From contig NC_080567.1 in the NCBI RefSeq assembly GCF_030253575.1, positions 37,291,501-37,355,500 on the forward strand: a DNA stretch of 64,000 nucleotides, read 5' to 3'. The first letter of the stretch is position 1. Each line of letters opens with the position of its first letter. Under the pieces are notes generated by a model. It did not search any database and was not told the DNA's origin. It saw only the letters and a program-made list of their open reading frames with translations. Source of the DNA: Rhododendron vialii (Eukaryota > Streptophyta > Magnoliopsida > Ericales > Ericaceae). The translations under genes were made by a program, and so were the position numbers. This document shows positions 24,525 to 35,779 of this stretch, piece by piece.

Positions 24525-24840
24525 CGGTCAAAATGTGTATGCAAAAGGTTTCCATTTTTAAAGCCTCGTGACGAATTCTTTTAAAGCCCAAACATGCAAG
24601 CTTGTTCGTTTTGAGTCTCAAAATCTCTGCGCATGGTTCCTAATAAATTTTCGTTTTCTCTATCTATCTCTCTCCACTCATTACTCTTAAAAATATTTCT
24701 CAAAATCCAAACCGAACAGGGTCGTAGGCTTTGATGTACTTCAATGCCTACGACAAATTGTGTATGCAAAAGGTTCCATTTTTCAAGCCTCGTGACTCGT
24801 GTAACGAATTCTTGTAAGCCCAAACATGTAGGCTATTGGA
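24525..24840. repeat. Pair of diverged direct repeats
   Basis: A phrase running from aaaatgtgtatgcaaaaggtt to gcccaaacatgcaagct (about 24530-24603) recurs at about 24757-24835 with small indels. No gene is visible from 24450 to 25061. Confidence 0.65.
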
Positions 24841-25061
24841 CTTAAAAAATAAGCCAATAATTTAGCCTAACTTTTTTTTTGTGTGTGTGGCCAAAATAGG
24901 CTTTATATAGACATGTTTGTCTTGAAGTTTAATGTTAAATTTATAATAGTCGGTAAAATTTTTAGTACAAAAATATTTTCATCTTCTTTCTTTGCTAAAC
25001 AATACAAACATATTTTTGTTCAATTGATGTCTAATCAGGATGTGGTTTTTTTATGTATATA

Positions 25062-25539
25062 CTCACTCCGTCTCTAAATAAATGTTCAGACCGCAGATCT
25101 AGGTCTCTAAAAAGATGCATTTTTTCTTAAAAGAAATTAAAATTTTGTTTCACAAATCAATTACTCCCTCCGTCCCTTTTTTTTGTGTCCATTATTCCAT
25201 TTTGGGCTGTCCCTTAATAAGTGTCCATTTTGTAAAGTTATGGGGGTAAAAGTTGGTGCATTGTCTATTTTGTCCCTAAAAGTAGATTTTATTTTAAAAA
25301 GTTAGTGAGTAAAAGTGTAATGATGATGGATAAGTAGGGAAAGTGGAGAAAAAAGTTGATGTGAAAGGTGTAATGATGATGTTTTTTTAATAAGTTGGAG
25401 TTACGAAGCAGGACACTTAAAAAGAGACGGAGGGAGTAGTACTTTCAAGTAGTGAAAAAGTTTAAATTTTTTAACAAAAAATGCATCTTTCTAAAGGTCT
25501 ATCTTTGCGGACCGGACATTTATTTAGAAAGTGAGAGAG
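25062..25539. mobile_element. Outer Stowaway-like MITE, interrupted by another MITE
   Basis: Left end CTCACTCCGTCTCTAAATAA and right end ttatttagaaagtgagagag are imperfect inverted repeats, with TA on both sides (25060-25061, 25540-25541). The internal aaaaatgcat...ttttt phrases are also inverted. A second MITE (25164-25436) is inserted inside it. Confidence 0.75.
25164..25436. mobile_element. Stowaway MITE, copy 1 (273 bp)
   Basis: Starts CTCCCTCCGTCCC and ends gacggagggag, flanked by TA (25162-25163, 25437-25438). A close relative lies at 59723-59994. Non-coding. Confidence 0.85.
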
Positions 25540-25669
25540 TAATAATTTTGACAAATCGAAACAAAATGTGAAGGCCACCACCAATGGTAAATCGATTCCA
25601 GATTTTGGGCACACGTACCCGGGCCAAGGTTTTTGTTTGGTTTGACTTTCCCCCCCTCTCTTTTGTGGG

Positions 25670-25890
25670 AAAGGATCCGGTTAATTTGGTTTCGGACCAG
25701 TTTAATCCATTTAGTGGATTTGAGCCGTTTAAAAGTGTTTTGGACGGCTCAGATTTAAAGAGGTGATTTTAAAAAAAACAAAAACACAATCTTTAAATTT
25801 GAGTCATCTAAAACACTTTTAGACGATTCAAATGTTCTAAATGAACCAAACTGGTCCGAAGCAAATTGAGGGCATCCGGTCCCCTTTTTG
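25670..25890. mobile_element. Degenerate hairpin MITE
   Basis: Left phrases (ttcggaccagttt, aaaagtgtttt) recur inverted on the right (aaactggtccgaa, aaaacactttt), giving a hairpin of about 220 bp. No gene. Confidence 0.6.
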
Positions 25891-25983
25891 TTGGCAAGAC
25901 AAGAGTACAAAACACGAGGAATTGCCAAAGTCTAGGAGTTTTATCCGTCTCCCCTCGAAAGCCTTTGCTTTTGTTTTTTTTAT

Positions 25984-26215
25984 AGCTAGGTGACAGAACC
26001 AGCTTACGCGCGTCACGATTTATTCTAGAGATCATAAATCCATCTTCTACTAATGGGAGGCTCACTTGAAGTCGGAGCAAGTACTTTGTATGGACTGAAT
26101 CCAAAAAAATTGATAGTACCTGAAAGGTTTTAAACTTGAGACTCTAGGATGAAACGGACCCCCAAGTCTCAGGCTTCGACCTCTAGACCAATCCCTCGGA
26201 GTTCCCTTGAAAGCC
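25984..26215. repeat. Dispersed repeat, family shared with 48148-48371
   Basis: A degenerate copy of a repeat running from gctaggtgacagaaccagctta...gcg to ctcggagttccc. The copy at 48148 has the same layout (ctcgggtgcctagaccatctta...gcg; gtatggactt/gaccccaaaaga; ccttggggttc). It looks SINE- or TRIM-like, but I cannot assign a family. Confidence 0.45.
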
Positions 26216-26249
26216 ACTTTTATACGAATAATTATTGAGTGTTGCTATT

Positions 26250-26615
26250 GGTACATATAATATGTACATACAATGTACATATAGATTTTGTAGGGCTCAA
26301 TTCGGGTCCCACAAATATGATCCGAACCGCTCATTATTTTTAAAACATCTTTTTATGGAGCCTTGTAAAAAATCAGCTCAATCCGATATCGGTAAAGATT
26401 TTTTCTAAATTTGTTGGGGCGAAACTAAGCAGTTAAGTAGTTTTGCCTCCACAAATTAAGAAAAAATTCTTACCGATATCGGGTTGTGCTGATTTTTTAC
26501 AGGGCTCCATAAAAAAATGTTTGAAAAATAATCGGCGGTTTGAATCATCTTTATGGGACCCGAGGTGGGCCCCACAAAACTGATATGTACATAATATGTA
26601 CATTTCATATGTACC
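26250..26615. mobile_element. Hairpin MITE with long inverted ends
   Basis: The left arm (ggtacatataatatgtacat... gggtcccac... tatggagcc... cgatatcggtaa) is matched inverted by the right arm ending atgtacc at 26615. The element is one hairpin of about 365 bp. 26617-27166 holds only AT-rich sequence with no gene. Confidence 0.8.
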
Positions 26616-27166
26616 CTAAGCATTTTTGATAATTATTCAGGGGTTCTATGGCACTTCCACGTGGTGCCACATCATCTTTTTGCACAACAAATTTCAATAG
26701 AGTTCATAAACTTAGTAATGGACTTCATGAGAATGTGTGTCAAGAGACTCAAGACCACCAAATAATTTTTCTTATACAAGGAGTGCAGAGTCTGAACGCT
26801 TGATTAAAAAAAAAACCGCATGTGCATCAGTTTTTTTTTTTTGCTCGGCAGTGCATCAGTAATTTTTACTAGTCCGTAATATATTAAACCTGTAATCGTT
26901 AGACATTTTAAATGAAGTACGAATAAAGAATGAAAAATGATATTAGCACTCAAAAAATTGATGCAAGTATTCCAAAAAACAAAAGAAAATGTCTTTGGAA
27001 TTACACTGATTTTGGTGTGTCTATATCAAATTTTGAAGTGCCGATATCATTTTTCTAAAGAATTAAAAATATATAAAAGCTTAATCACGAACAACGTGAT
27101 TAGAGTCACATATTGACGAAATCAACCAAGTGTGTGGTTGAAGATGCATCAGGAAAGGGTGCAGAG

Positions 27167-27549
27167 ATATAAAACAACAGATAATTGTTCCAAGAGAGGA
27201 CAACAAATTAACGGTTGTCCAGCAAGATTTGAAGTCTATGTTGGGAATGACGAATCCTAGAACATCGAGAGATTTTTCAGTGTTGAGCGGATATATCCCA
27301 CGTGATACTCGTTCGGTACTGAATTTTTTTTTCCAGAACATCAAGTTTAAGGGGGAATGTTGAAAATATAAAACAACAGATGATTGTTCTAAGAAAAGAC
27401 AACAAACGGTTGTCCAGCAAGATTTGAAGGCTATGTTGGGAATGACGAATCCCAGAACATCGAGAGATTTTTCAGTGTTGAGTATACCTCATGTGGTACC
27501 CGCTTGGCACTGAATTTTTTTTTCAGAACATAGTTTAAGGGGGAATGTT
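27167..27549 (+). repeat. Tandem repeat of a copia 3'-end-like unit
   Basis: Two copies (27167-27361, 27366-27549) share atataaaacaacagat, ggttgtccagcaagatttga, catcgagagatttttcagtg and a terminal tttaagggggaatgtt. The purine tract followed by TGTT resembles the polypurine tract/LTR start of a copia element in plus orientation. Confidence 0.65.
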
Positions 27550-27599
27550 AAAAATAATCTTGATGATGGAAGCAAGAAGAAATGAGAAGAACCAAGAAG

Positions 27600-28469
27600 C
27601 AGCTAGAAGAAGAACCTTACCTGAAGTTTCCTGCCACCATGTGTTCAACATGAAGCCTCCGTATCGTAATTTTCATCGCTATCCGACTCATTAGATTAAT
27701 TATTTTTACTAGAAAAAATAGTTTGTTTTTCAAAACCTTTGGTAGTATTTTTACTCGAAAAAGCAATTTGTTTTTCTGATCCTTTGTTAGTACTTTTAGT
27801 AGGAAATAAGTCTTGATCAAAATGTGTAAGCTAATAATTTTGAAATTGCCCTACTATTTCTTCCACAGACATTTCAGGTAATTTTCTCTTACTCTCCAAA
27901 ATGTCAAATTTAGTTTTAAATCGTTCAGGAAGATATCGCAAATTTTTTTTTAAATTGTTCAGGAAGAGATCGCAAAATTTTCTTGACAACACGAGATGGA
28001 GTAATAGGCTCACCCAAAGTACAGCTGGTGTTGATTGAGTTTGGCGTAGAACTCGTCAAATGTCTCATCTTCTTTCATACGCAGCATTTCAAACTTGGTA
28101 GTGACCCGTTGCAACTTCCCTTGCTTTACTGTATTAGTTCCTTCGTGCGTAGTAACGAGAATATCCCACGCATCCTTTGATGTTTTGCATGTAGATATAC
28201 GATGGAACTCCTTTTGTGTTGACATGAGTAAAAAATACATTTAGTGCCTTGCTACTTGCTGCACGCTCTGCCTTCTCTTCTTGTGTAAATTTCGAACTAG
28301 CCTTAGGTGCCGAGGTTCCCTCAACAGTTACAGTTGGCGGTGTATACCTCACTCCACATGCATTCCAAACATCTTCATCAATGGCCTTTAAATAGGCCTC
28401 CATCTTTGCCTTCCAATGATCAAAATTAGTGCGATCCAGAACAGGGGGCCGATTCGTATTTAACTCCAT
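27600..28469 (-). pseudogene. Decayed copia gag remnant
   Basis: Reading on the minus strand from the ATG at 28469, fragments match the UBN2/Gag region of copia elements: FDHWKAKMEAYL, SKDAWDIL, KFEMLRMKEDETF and LPEMSVEEIVGQFQNY. They lie in different frames with stops between them, so the gene is broken by at least two frameshifts. Protease, integrase and RT are absent. It belongs with the PBS at 28522-28533. Confidence 0.8.
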
Positions 28470-28521
28470 TGCACCTTAAGGATCCACTAAGAATTCGTAC
28501 AATTCCAAAATATAGCGACCC

Positions 28522-28533
28522 GCTCTGATACCA
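28522..28533 (-). promoter_or_regulatory. Primer-binding site (initiator tRNA-Met type)
   Basis: On the minus strand this reads TGGTATCAGAGC, complementary to the 3' end of plant initiator tRNA-Met. It lies just upstream of the decayed gag and just after the probable LTR end. Confidence 0.85.
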
Positions 28534-28535
28534 AA

Positions 28536-29390
28536 TGAAATGAAATTTCTAATGTGATGCTAAGAGTACTTATTTTGCCTTACTAGATGACTTCAAACAC
28601 ACCACAAAATCAACCAAAGAAAGGAACACCAATCTTACGTGGAAAAACTCCAAAATCGGGTAAAAACTACAGGAAGGAATCATGCACTAAAACAAATGTA
28701 CGATTACAAGCAATCTTAACACTGACCGTGTATCCTCACCACGTGTCCTAAGATCTACCTGCCGAATCCACGTTCATCGTACCTACTGCGTGATCGCCGA
28801 ATCCTGAATCCTCAGGCCTTCCAGAAACCCTTTCGAACTCCACGAAAGGATGCAAATCAAAGATTGATTGTAGATGAACTTATCCTCTTGAAGTTGAAAG
28901 ATTAACACCAGAACACCATGGATCTTTAATGCTCTTCAAGATTCACGAAACCAATCCCTTAATAGGATTCTGAAATATCAGACGAAAACTAACGAAGGCT
29001 GCTGTATAGATGTTGAAGTAGAGAAAAAGAAAAACCAGCCTCTCGAAGGAATTTTATCACCAATTAATTAATCAAACTTCGGTCGGTCTTCGAGCGGCAA
29101 CCAATGCTCACGTTCAAAGGAGTATATATATGGAGATTTCCCGCCAGCCAGAAAGAGAGATGCTCGTCCCTTTTTCTTTTTACCTCTTCGACCTAATGGG
29201 TTGATTCTTATTAAGGCCCCAAAATGCATTTGAGCAAAAACCAAACCGGCTCAATAAGAAGTTGATTTTGCTGGAGCAAAATACCCCGTCTTCCAACTCT
29301 TTCACGAATTGGCCCAATAAGAACTTGACTTACATCTACCGCACTAAAAAATAATACAATATAATGATTCCTTTCCACATCCTAAACAGA
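28536..29390 (-). repeat. Probable 5' LTR of the decayed copia element (far end uncertain)
   Basis: The sequence next to the PBS should be the LTR of the minus-strand element. It contains a TATATATA at about 29123-29132 in the position of an LTR promoter. I could not find the distal LTR boundary or a matching 3' LTR. Confidence 0.45.
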
Positions 29391-29455
29391 CGTGGAAATG
29401 TGTTATTTGGTCTTGAATGTGCCAACCAAAAGGGAGCTCGGCCTATGGAGCTTCA

Positions 29456-29852
29456 GCTATGTTAGTTTTTTTTTCTCTTCTCCCTTCTTTTGTTGTATTA
29501 TCAGTTTGAGGTCATGACAGGTTGACAAACAGTGTTGGAGTTGAGAGTTTCTTACTGTCTTTGAGTTGACATGTCCCTTACGGTTATTGAACTGGAAAAT
29601 TATAGATTACGTCCTGATTCCCATGTTATGATTGAGTGTCAAAGTAGTAAGTTCAAAGCTCATTACTAAAATAGGTTATGTAGGCAGTTTTCAGTTTTCA
29701 CTGGGCAAATTCTTAATTTTGTAAACCATCTCACCACTTGAGGCTCTCTCTGACTTTAGGAAGTTATTGCTGGATCAGATTCAGTCATCAAAAGGTAGAT
29801 ACACCAGCAATAGTTAGAATCCTTAATTGCAAAATTCTAGATAGTCGATATT
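29456..29852. repeat. 397-bp direct repeat, left copy (flanks the PPR gene)
   Basis: Runs from gctatgttag to agtcgatatt. An equally long, closely similar copy lies at 33770-34166 in the same orientation, the two bracketing the PPR gene. Confidence 0.9.
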
Positions 29853-29876
29853 AATCTATATATCCAGTAACTGTAA

Positions 29877-30493
29877 GAGCATAAGCAATGTAATCAAAAT
29901 TAAAAGGTTGTTAAAGTTAACAATGTTTGCTCAAAAAAGTGCTCACATTGTAATAACCAAACTCAGCAACCTCTTAACAACTTATCGAATTTTGACTTTT
30001 GAATAATCAAAACTAACTACTTTTTGCCAATAATCAAATCTAATAGTCTCCACATTTTCTCAATCAAGTACACCCATTATTACACAAAACCTTCTCTCTC
30101 TCGCTCTCTCAACAACGTTTTCAAAAAATAATTTTTAAAAACTATTTTTTTTAGAAACTTTAAAAAAAACTGTTATTTTGAAAAATTGTTTTATTTTTTT
30201 TGAAAAACCGTTTTTTATACACACACAAAAAATCTTTTTGAAAAAACTAATATTTTTCACTAAACTATTTTTTTTAAATTATTATTTTTAAAAAAAACTA
30301 TTCAAATTATTATTCATAGTTTTTAGAATTTTGTAGTTTGAAAAGGTGACGTGGTAAGTTTTGGTTATCCAATTTTAATTATTACACTGTAGATCTCTAC
30401 GTTGCTAACCTTAGCAATGTCTTAAATGGATAATCAAAATGTAATGTGACAACTTTTGATTATCCAATTTTGATTATTACATTGTGGATGCTC
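29877..30493. mobile_element. MITE with GAGCAT ends and TAA target duplication
   Basis: Starts gagcataagcaatgtaatc and ends with the inverted gattattacattgtggatgctc, flanked by TAA on both sides. Secondary inverted copies of the ends lie inside. 30494-31187 is AT-rich upstream sequence of the PPR gene. Confidence 0.7.
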
Positions 30494-31187
30494 TAATTTC
30501 CCTTTAATTTTCGGTTATTAATAGCAAGCCCTTATTTATTGTCCATGATAGACTTTCTAAAATCACGTGGTTTGCATATGATCTTGCGCTAACTGAGTTT
30601 TTATTAGTTTGCCAAATACAGGATCAATATATAAATGCCTATAAATACTTGGACAACTGTTATTTATTTATTTATGAGATTTATGGTAAGATTTTAATAT
30701 CCCTACGTAATTTTCTAATAGAATATCCTTAAGCCCATGAATTTTTCCTATACTAACCACCACCTTGGCACCTTTTTATAAATTTAGTCATATCGTGATA
30801 AAAGAAAAAAAAAAGGGTTAAAAATGGAAAGAAAAAAAAAATACTCCACCAAACTAGGAGTAGAAGTTTAAAAGTTAGAGCCCGTTCCACAACACCTTCT
30901 TAAGATTATTGGGCTTCTAAATTTTAACAAAAAGTTTACCCATAGCTCTATTTCCACTCTATTTCACCCCTTGCCTCCTTTTTTTTTTTTTTTTTATCGG
31001 AATTTTGATTTTGCCTTCAGAATTGGAAATCAGATTATTTATCCTTAGTTTAGGACTTTCTTTTATTTTTCTTGTCCTTTTTTTGGGTACAGTTGACACA
31101 TATAAGTCATAACAAGCAAACCTCACTCTCAAATCTCAGATCAAAGATTCAAGATTGTCTCGTGATTCCTTCCGTCTTCTGGAAACC

Positions 31188-33284
31188 ATGAGAGCTAACA
31201 TACAATCCTATCTCCATAAATTACTCAAACCTATTTCGCACCCTCCCTCCTCTCTCCTCCATCTCCACACGACGACCTCCACTTCCCCCCATCATACCCA
31301 ATTCAATCCAAACCCACCATGGAAATCTCAAAACAAGGACGAACCCACAAACCACTCACAGAGAGACAACAAATTCAACGAAGCAATCGACGTTCTCTGC
31401 CAACAAAAGCGCTTGAAACAAGCAATCGAAACGCTAGACCTCGTTCGCTCTCCTCCCGCTGCCGCAACGTACTCGGCCCTCATAAACCTCTGCCTGCACC
31501 TACGAGCTCTCAAAGAGGCCAAAGGGGTCCACGCGCACATGAAATCATCCGGCTTCGTACCGGGTGTTTTCATTTTGAACCGCCTGCTTGACTTGTACTG
31601 TAAATGCGAGAGCCTTGTGGATGCGCAGCAACTGTTTGATGAAACGTGCAACAGGGATTTGTGTTCTTGGAACATTATGATATCTGGGTATGCGAAGGCG
31701 GGGCGAGTTAAGGAAGCTCGGAGCTTGTTTGATGGAATGCCTGAGAGAGACAACTTTTCTTGGACTGCGATGGTTTCTGGTTATGTAAGGCATGACCAGC
31801 CAGATGAGGCATTAGAGTTGTTTAGAGTAATGCAAAGATACGAGGGTACTAAGTGCAACAAGTTTACGGTTTCTAGTGCTCTATCTGCTTCTACTGCCAT
31901 TCAGGCTTTGGGCATTGGGAAGGAGATTCATTGTCATGTTACGCGTATTGGATTGGATTCGGACGCTGTAGTGTGGAGTTCCCTTTGTGATATGTACGCG
32001 AAATGTGGGAATATAGATGAAGCGCGCTACATTTTTGATAAGACGGTGGATCGGGATATTGTTTCGTGGACGGCTATGATTCACAGATACTTTGAGGATG
32101 GAAGGAGGGAGGAAGGATTTGCTTTGTTCTCTGACTTCTTGAAGTCGGGTATGAGGCCTAACGAGTTCACATTTGCTGGGGTTTTAAATGCGTGTGCAGT
32201 TGAAACTTCAGAGGACCTTGGGAAGCAGGTTCATGGCTACATGACACGGATTGGGTTTAACCCCTTTTCATTTGCAGCAAGTTCTCTTGTTCACATGTAC
32301 TCAAAGTGTGGGGACATTGACAATGCAAAAAAAGTCTTCGACTTGATGCCTCATCCGGATTTAGTTTCGTGGACTTCCCTCATCAATGGATACTCTCAAC
32401 ATGGTCAACCCAACGAGGCTCTTCAGTTATTTGAGTTGCTACTCAAATCGGGCACTAAGCCTGATCACATTACGTTTGTTGGGGTTCTTTCAGCTTGCAC
32501 TCATGCTGGATTAGTTGATAAAGGGCTTGAATACTTCCATTCTATAGAATGCAAACATGGGCTAAAACATTCAACAGATCATTATGCATGTGTGATAGAT
32601 CTTTTGAGCCGATCTGGAAGGTTCAAAGAAGCTGAGGATATGATTGATCAAATGCCCATGAAGCCTGATAAGTTTTTGTGGGCTTCCTTGCTTGGTGGCT
32701 GTAGAATTCATGGAAACCTTGCACTGGCTAAACGAGCTGCAGAAGCATTGTTTGAACTAGAGCCCGAGAATGCGGCTACTTATGTTACCCTAGCCAACAT
32801 CTCTGCCACTACTGGTAAGTGGGGTGAAGTGGCGAAGATCAGAAAAACTATGGATGACAAGGAGGTGGTAAAGAAACCAGGTTTAAGTTGGATTGAAATC
32901 AAGAGAAAGGTCCATGTGTTCGTAGTGGGAGACTTATCCCACCCAAGATCAAAGGAAATAAACGACTTTTTGGGGGATCTTTCGAAGAGGATGAAGGAAG
33001 AAGGGTATGTACCTCAAACAGAGAATGTGCTGCATGATGTGGAAGAGGAACAAAAGGAGCAAAATCTTTCCTATCACAGTGAGAAGCTTGCAGTTGCATT
33101 TGGAATTATAGCTACTCCTCCGGGGACGGCAATAAAGGTTTTTAAGAATCTAAGAACTTGTGTTGACTGCCATATGGCCATCAAATTTATATCCAAGATA
33201 GTTGGGAGGAAAATAATTGTGAGGGATTCAAATCGGTTCCATTGTTTTGAAGATGGAAGATGTTCGTGTAAAGACTATTGGTGA
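31188..33284 (+). CDS. PLS-class PPR protein with DYW domain
   Basis: Intronless gene, 698 aa from the ATG at 31188. The N-terminus is Ser/His/Leu-rich with few acids, like an organellar transit peptide. From about residue 85 come PPR motifs of P, L and S types (e.g. DLCSWNIMISGYAKAGRVKEA, DIVSWTAMI, DLVSWTSLINGYSQHG), then E and E+ motifs. The C-terminal DYW domain ends in the diagnostic Asp-Tyr-Trp, and its zinc/deaminase signature is visible as HSEKLAVAF and CVDCH. Family knowledge: DYW proteins bind specific mitochondrial or plastid transcripts and carry out C-to-U editing. By eye the closest Arabidopsis relative is At4g37170 (PCMP-H5). The target transcript cannot be read from this window. 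The gene is bracketed by a 397-bp direct repeat. Confidence 0.97.
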   Translation: MRANIQSYLHKLLKPISHPPSSLLHLHTTTSTSPHHTQFNPNPPWKSQNKDEPTNHSQRDNKFNEAIDVLCQQKRLKQAIETLDLVRSPPAAATYSALINLCLHLRALKEAKGVHAHMKSSGFVPGVFILNRLLDLYCKCESLVDAQQLFDETCNRDLCSWNIMISGYAKAGRVKEARSLFDGMPERDNFSWTAMVSGYVRHDQPDEALELFRVMQRYEGTKCNKFTVSSALSASTAIQALGIGKEIHCHVTRIGLDSDAVVWSSLCDMYAKCGNIDEARYIFDKTVDRDIVSWTAMIHRYFEDGRREEGFALFSDFLKSGMRPNEFTFAGVLNACAVETSEDLGKQVHGYMTRIGFNPFSFAASSLVHMYSKCGDIDNAKKVFDLMPHPDLVSWTSLINGYSQHGQPNEALQLFELLLKSGTKPDHITFVGVLSACTHAGLVDKGLEYFHSIECKHGLKHSTDHYACVIDLLSRSGRFKEAEDMIDQMPMKPDKFLWASLLGGCRIHGNLALAKRAAEALFELEPENAATYVTLANISATTGKWGEVAKIRKTMDDKEVVKKPGLSWIEIKRKVHVFVVGDLSHPRSKEINDFLGDLSKRMKEEGYVPQTENVLHDVEEEQKEQNLSYHSEKLAVAFGIIATPPGTAIKVFKNLRTCVDCHMAIKFISKIVGRKIIVRDSNRFHCFEDGRCSCKDYW

Positions 33285-33769
33285 TGAAGGCTAGTGGCCA
33301 ATGGAAAGGGAAAGCAGGATACGTTTTGCATATGGGTTTCCTGTAAATTCATTATCTATCAGAGAGCGTCTGTTCTCTTCAATGTCAGCCTGGAAATGTA
33401 GTTTAATCTTTGAACCAGGTCAACTTGTGCAGAATGATGTCCTGTGTACAACCCAGAGTTCATCATAGCATCGGAAATCTGTCTGTGGATTCGTGGAATG
33501 AGAAAATAAAAGCATATTTCGAGAGTTCAGAAGCTGTAAAGAATTGGATTGTAGAGATCATTAATTATTTAGAAAATAACTGGTACTTTTAAACCGACAT
33601 AACAGATTACAGTAAAAAATAAGGACATTGTGTCCTTGAATGAAGGTTGAGTGTCAACGATCAGTTATGAAATTCAAAGTCGGAGCTGAAACCTCCTATG
33701 CTGTTGCGAGTTCAGAGAACTCCTGAACCTAAAGGTGATTTTCTTCACAGTATGATTACAAAGTCATTT

Positions 33770-34166
33770 GCTATGTTAGTTTTTTTCTCTTCTCCCTTCT
33801 TTTGTTGTATTATCAGTTTGAGGTCATGACAGGTTGACAAACAGTGTTGGAGTTGAGAGTTTCTTACTGTCCTTGAGTTGACATGTCCCTTATGGTTATT
33901 GAACTGGAAAATCCTAGATGACGTCCTGATTCCCATGTTATGATTGAGTGTCACAGTAGTAAGTTCAAAGCTCATTACTAAATTAGGTTATGTAGGCAGT
34001 TTTCAGTTTTCACTGGGCAAATTCTTAATTTTGTAAACCATCTCACCATTTGAGGCTCTCTCTGACTTGTAGAAAGTTATTGCTGGATCAGATTCAGTCA
34101 TCAAAGAGGTAGATACTCCAGCAATAGTTAGAATCCTTAATTGCAAAATTCTAGATAGTCGATATT
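33770..34166. repeat. 397-bp direct repeat, right copy
   Basis: Same orientation and length as 29456-29852, with only scattered differences by eye. 34167-35779 beyond it holds no gene; about 35408-35549 may be a decayed MITE (ctccatcagttcctttttgtctgtcc and an inverted counterpart). Confidence 0.9.
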
Positions 34167-35779
34167 GTTGAAACTTGAAAGACACTCCGCGATGAACATA
34201 TTCATCTGTGGAAACTTTTCATTTCTCTTCATTTCCCCTAACTGGCCGGTAGTTAAAGGAGAGAAGGAATCCAAGGTGGTAGTTGGTTCCTGTTCCACTT
34301 TTCTCCCAAGTCGGTAAAATAATGCCTGCCAAACTAGTAAATTAACCTTATGTGCCTCTCTACTAAATCTTCATTGCTAATTTGTTATGAGTTGGATGCT
34401 TTAATACGGTTTTAATGCTGGTGTTTTTGTACAGTCTATTTCACGCACCTTTCTATGTGCTATATAAGTGCACTTTGTTCCTTCATGATTCATATATTCT
34501 AGATCCTTTGCTTACCTCTTCATGTGGGAGCGGAGATGTACATGTGTGATACTGTTACAATTTGTCTCACATTAGCAAAAGAGGACCTCCCCTACTAGCA
34601 TATGAACCTTGTGAACCTCTCCACTTTTTGCGAGTTAATTTTGAGTTGAATGCTTTAATACTTCCCGTTGAAGAAGTATATACCATACCTCACAAACACG
34701 CCGACCTTTATTTTAAAACGAAAATCATAGAGGGGCCCATTGAAATTTTTTGTTGGATTATTATAAAGAGTATAAAAGAAGTGCCCCTTAAATTTTTTTT
34801 TTTTTATAAAAAATTGAAAATCTAAAGCGACCGCAACTCAAATTTTACATCAAGATTGATTTAAACCTTGAGACCTCTCGAAGGTAAGCCCTTTTGGAGC
34901 TCAAAGCATCTCCAACCTTGTTTCCAACTTTGGAGGTGTCAAAATCCTACCTCTGTCTCAAATTTATATCATGTCATATAATGTTTAACTTTTACCTTGT
35001 TTGGCCTCCTATAATTGTATTAAGCATATTAATTTTATATTTCAAAAAGTGTGGCCATTAAGTTATTGAGAAAAAAGTGTTATGAGATCAATTAGGAGAA
35101 GAAAAAAATATATGTAGCTCACATAGTCTAAAGAAATTCCAAATCTCATAGACAAGATCTCGCAGTTTTTTGGTCAAACCCTCAAGAATATGTAGCTCTG
35201 CATGATTGGATCCCATTTGGATACTCTCTGATCCAATTTATTATCGAAGGTAATTTCCGTTGGGGCTGCTTTAAACGAGTTCATTCAGTTGTCTGGATAC
35301 TTGAAACTAGGAGCATCTTGTAGCTTTATACATGTAGTTTCCATCTGGGACTTGCAGTAATAATGAATATTGAACCTGTCTCCCCTCCTTTTAATCACCT
35401 GTCTCAAGTACTCCATCAGTTCCTTTTTGTCTGTCCGTCTTTACAATCAGGGAGGTCTCAAAATGTATGCCCACTTTGAAAAGTCAAATGATAAAACTTA
35501 TCATCTTCAAATGGACATGTTGAAAAATCGCAGACAAAAGGGAATGTTAGAAATTAATACCCTTTGATTTGAGTTAGTGCATTACATGGTTTTCCCCTGA
35601 AAAAGTTGGATCATCCGCTACTTGTCCTCTCAATTACGTTTACCGACTTCTATTTGAGATTTCCATCGAGAATTATGCTTTTCTGCGAATTTCCTCCATA
35701 AAATATAAAATTTGCATACTTATTTCGTAACATTTAAATTTTGTCCAGTTTTGACAGCTTCTGGGGATGCTAGTGGATT

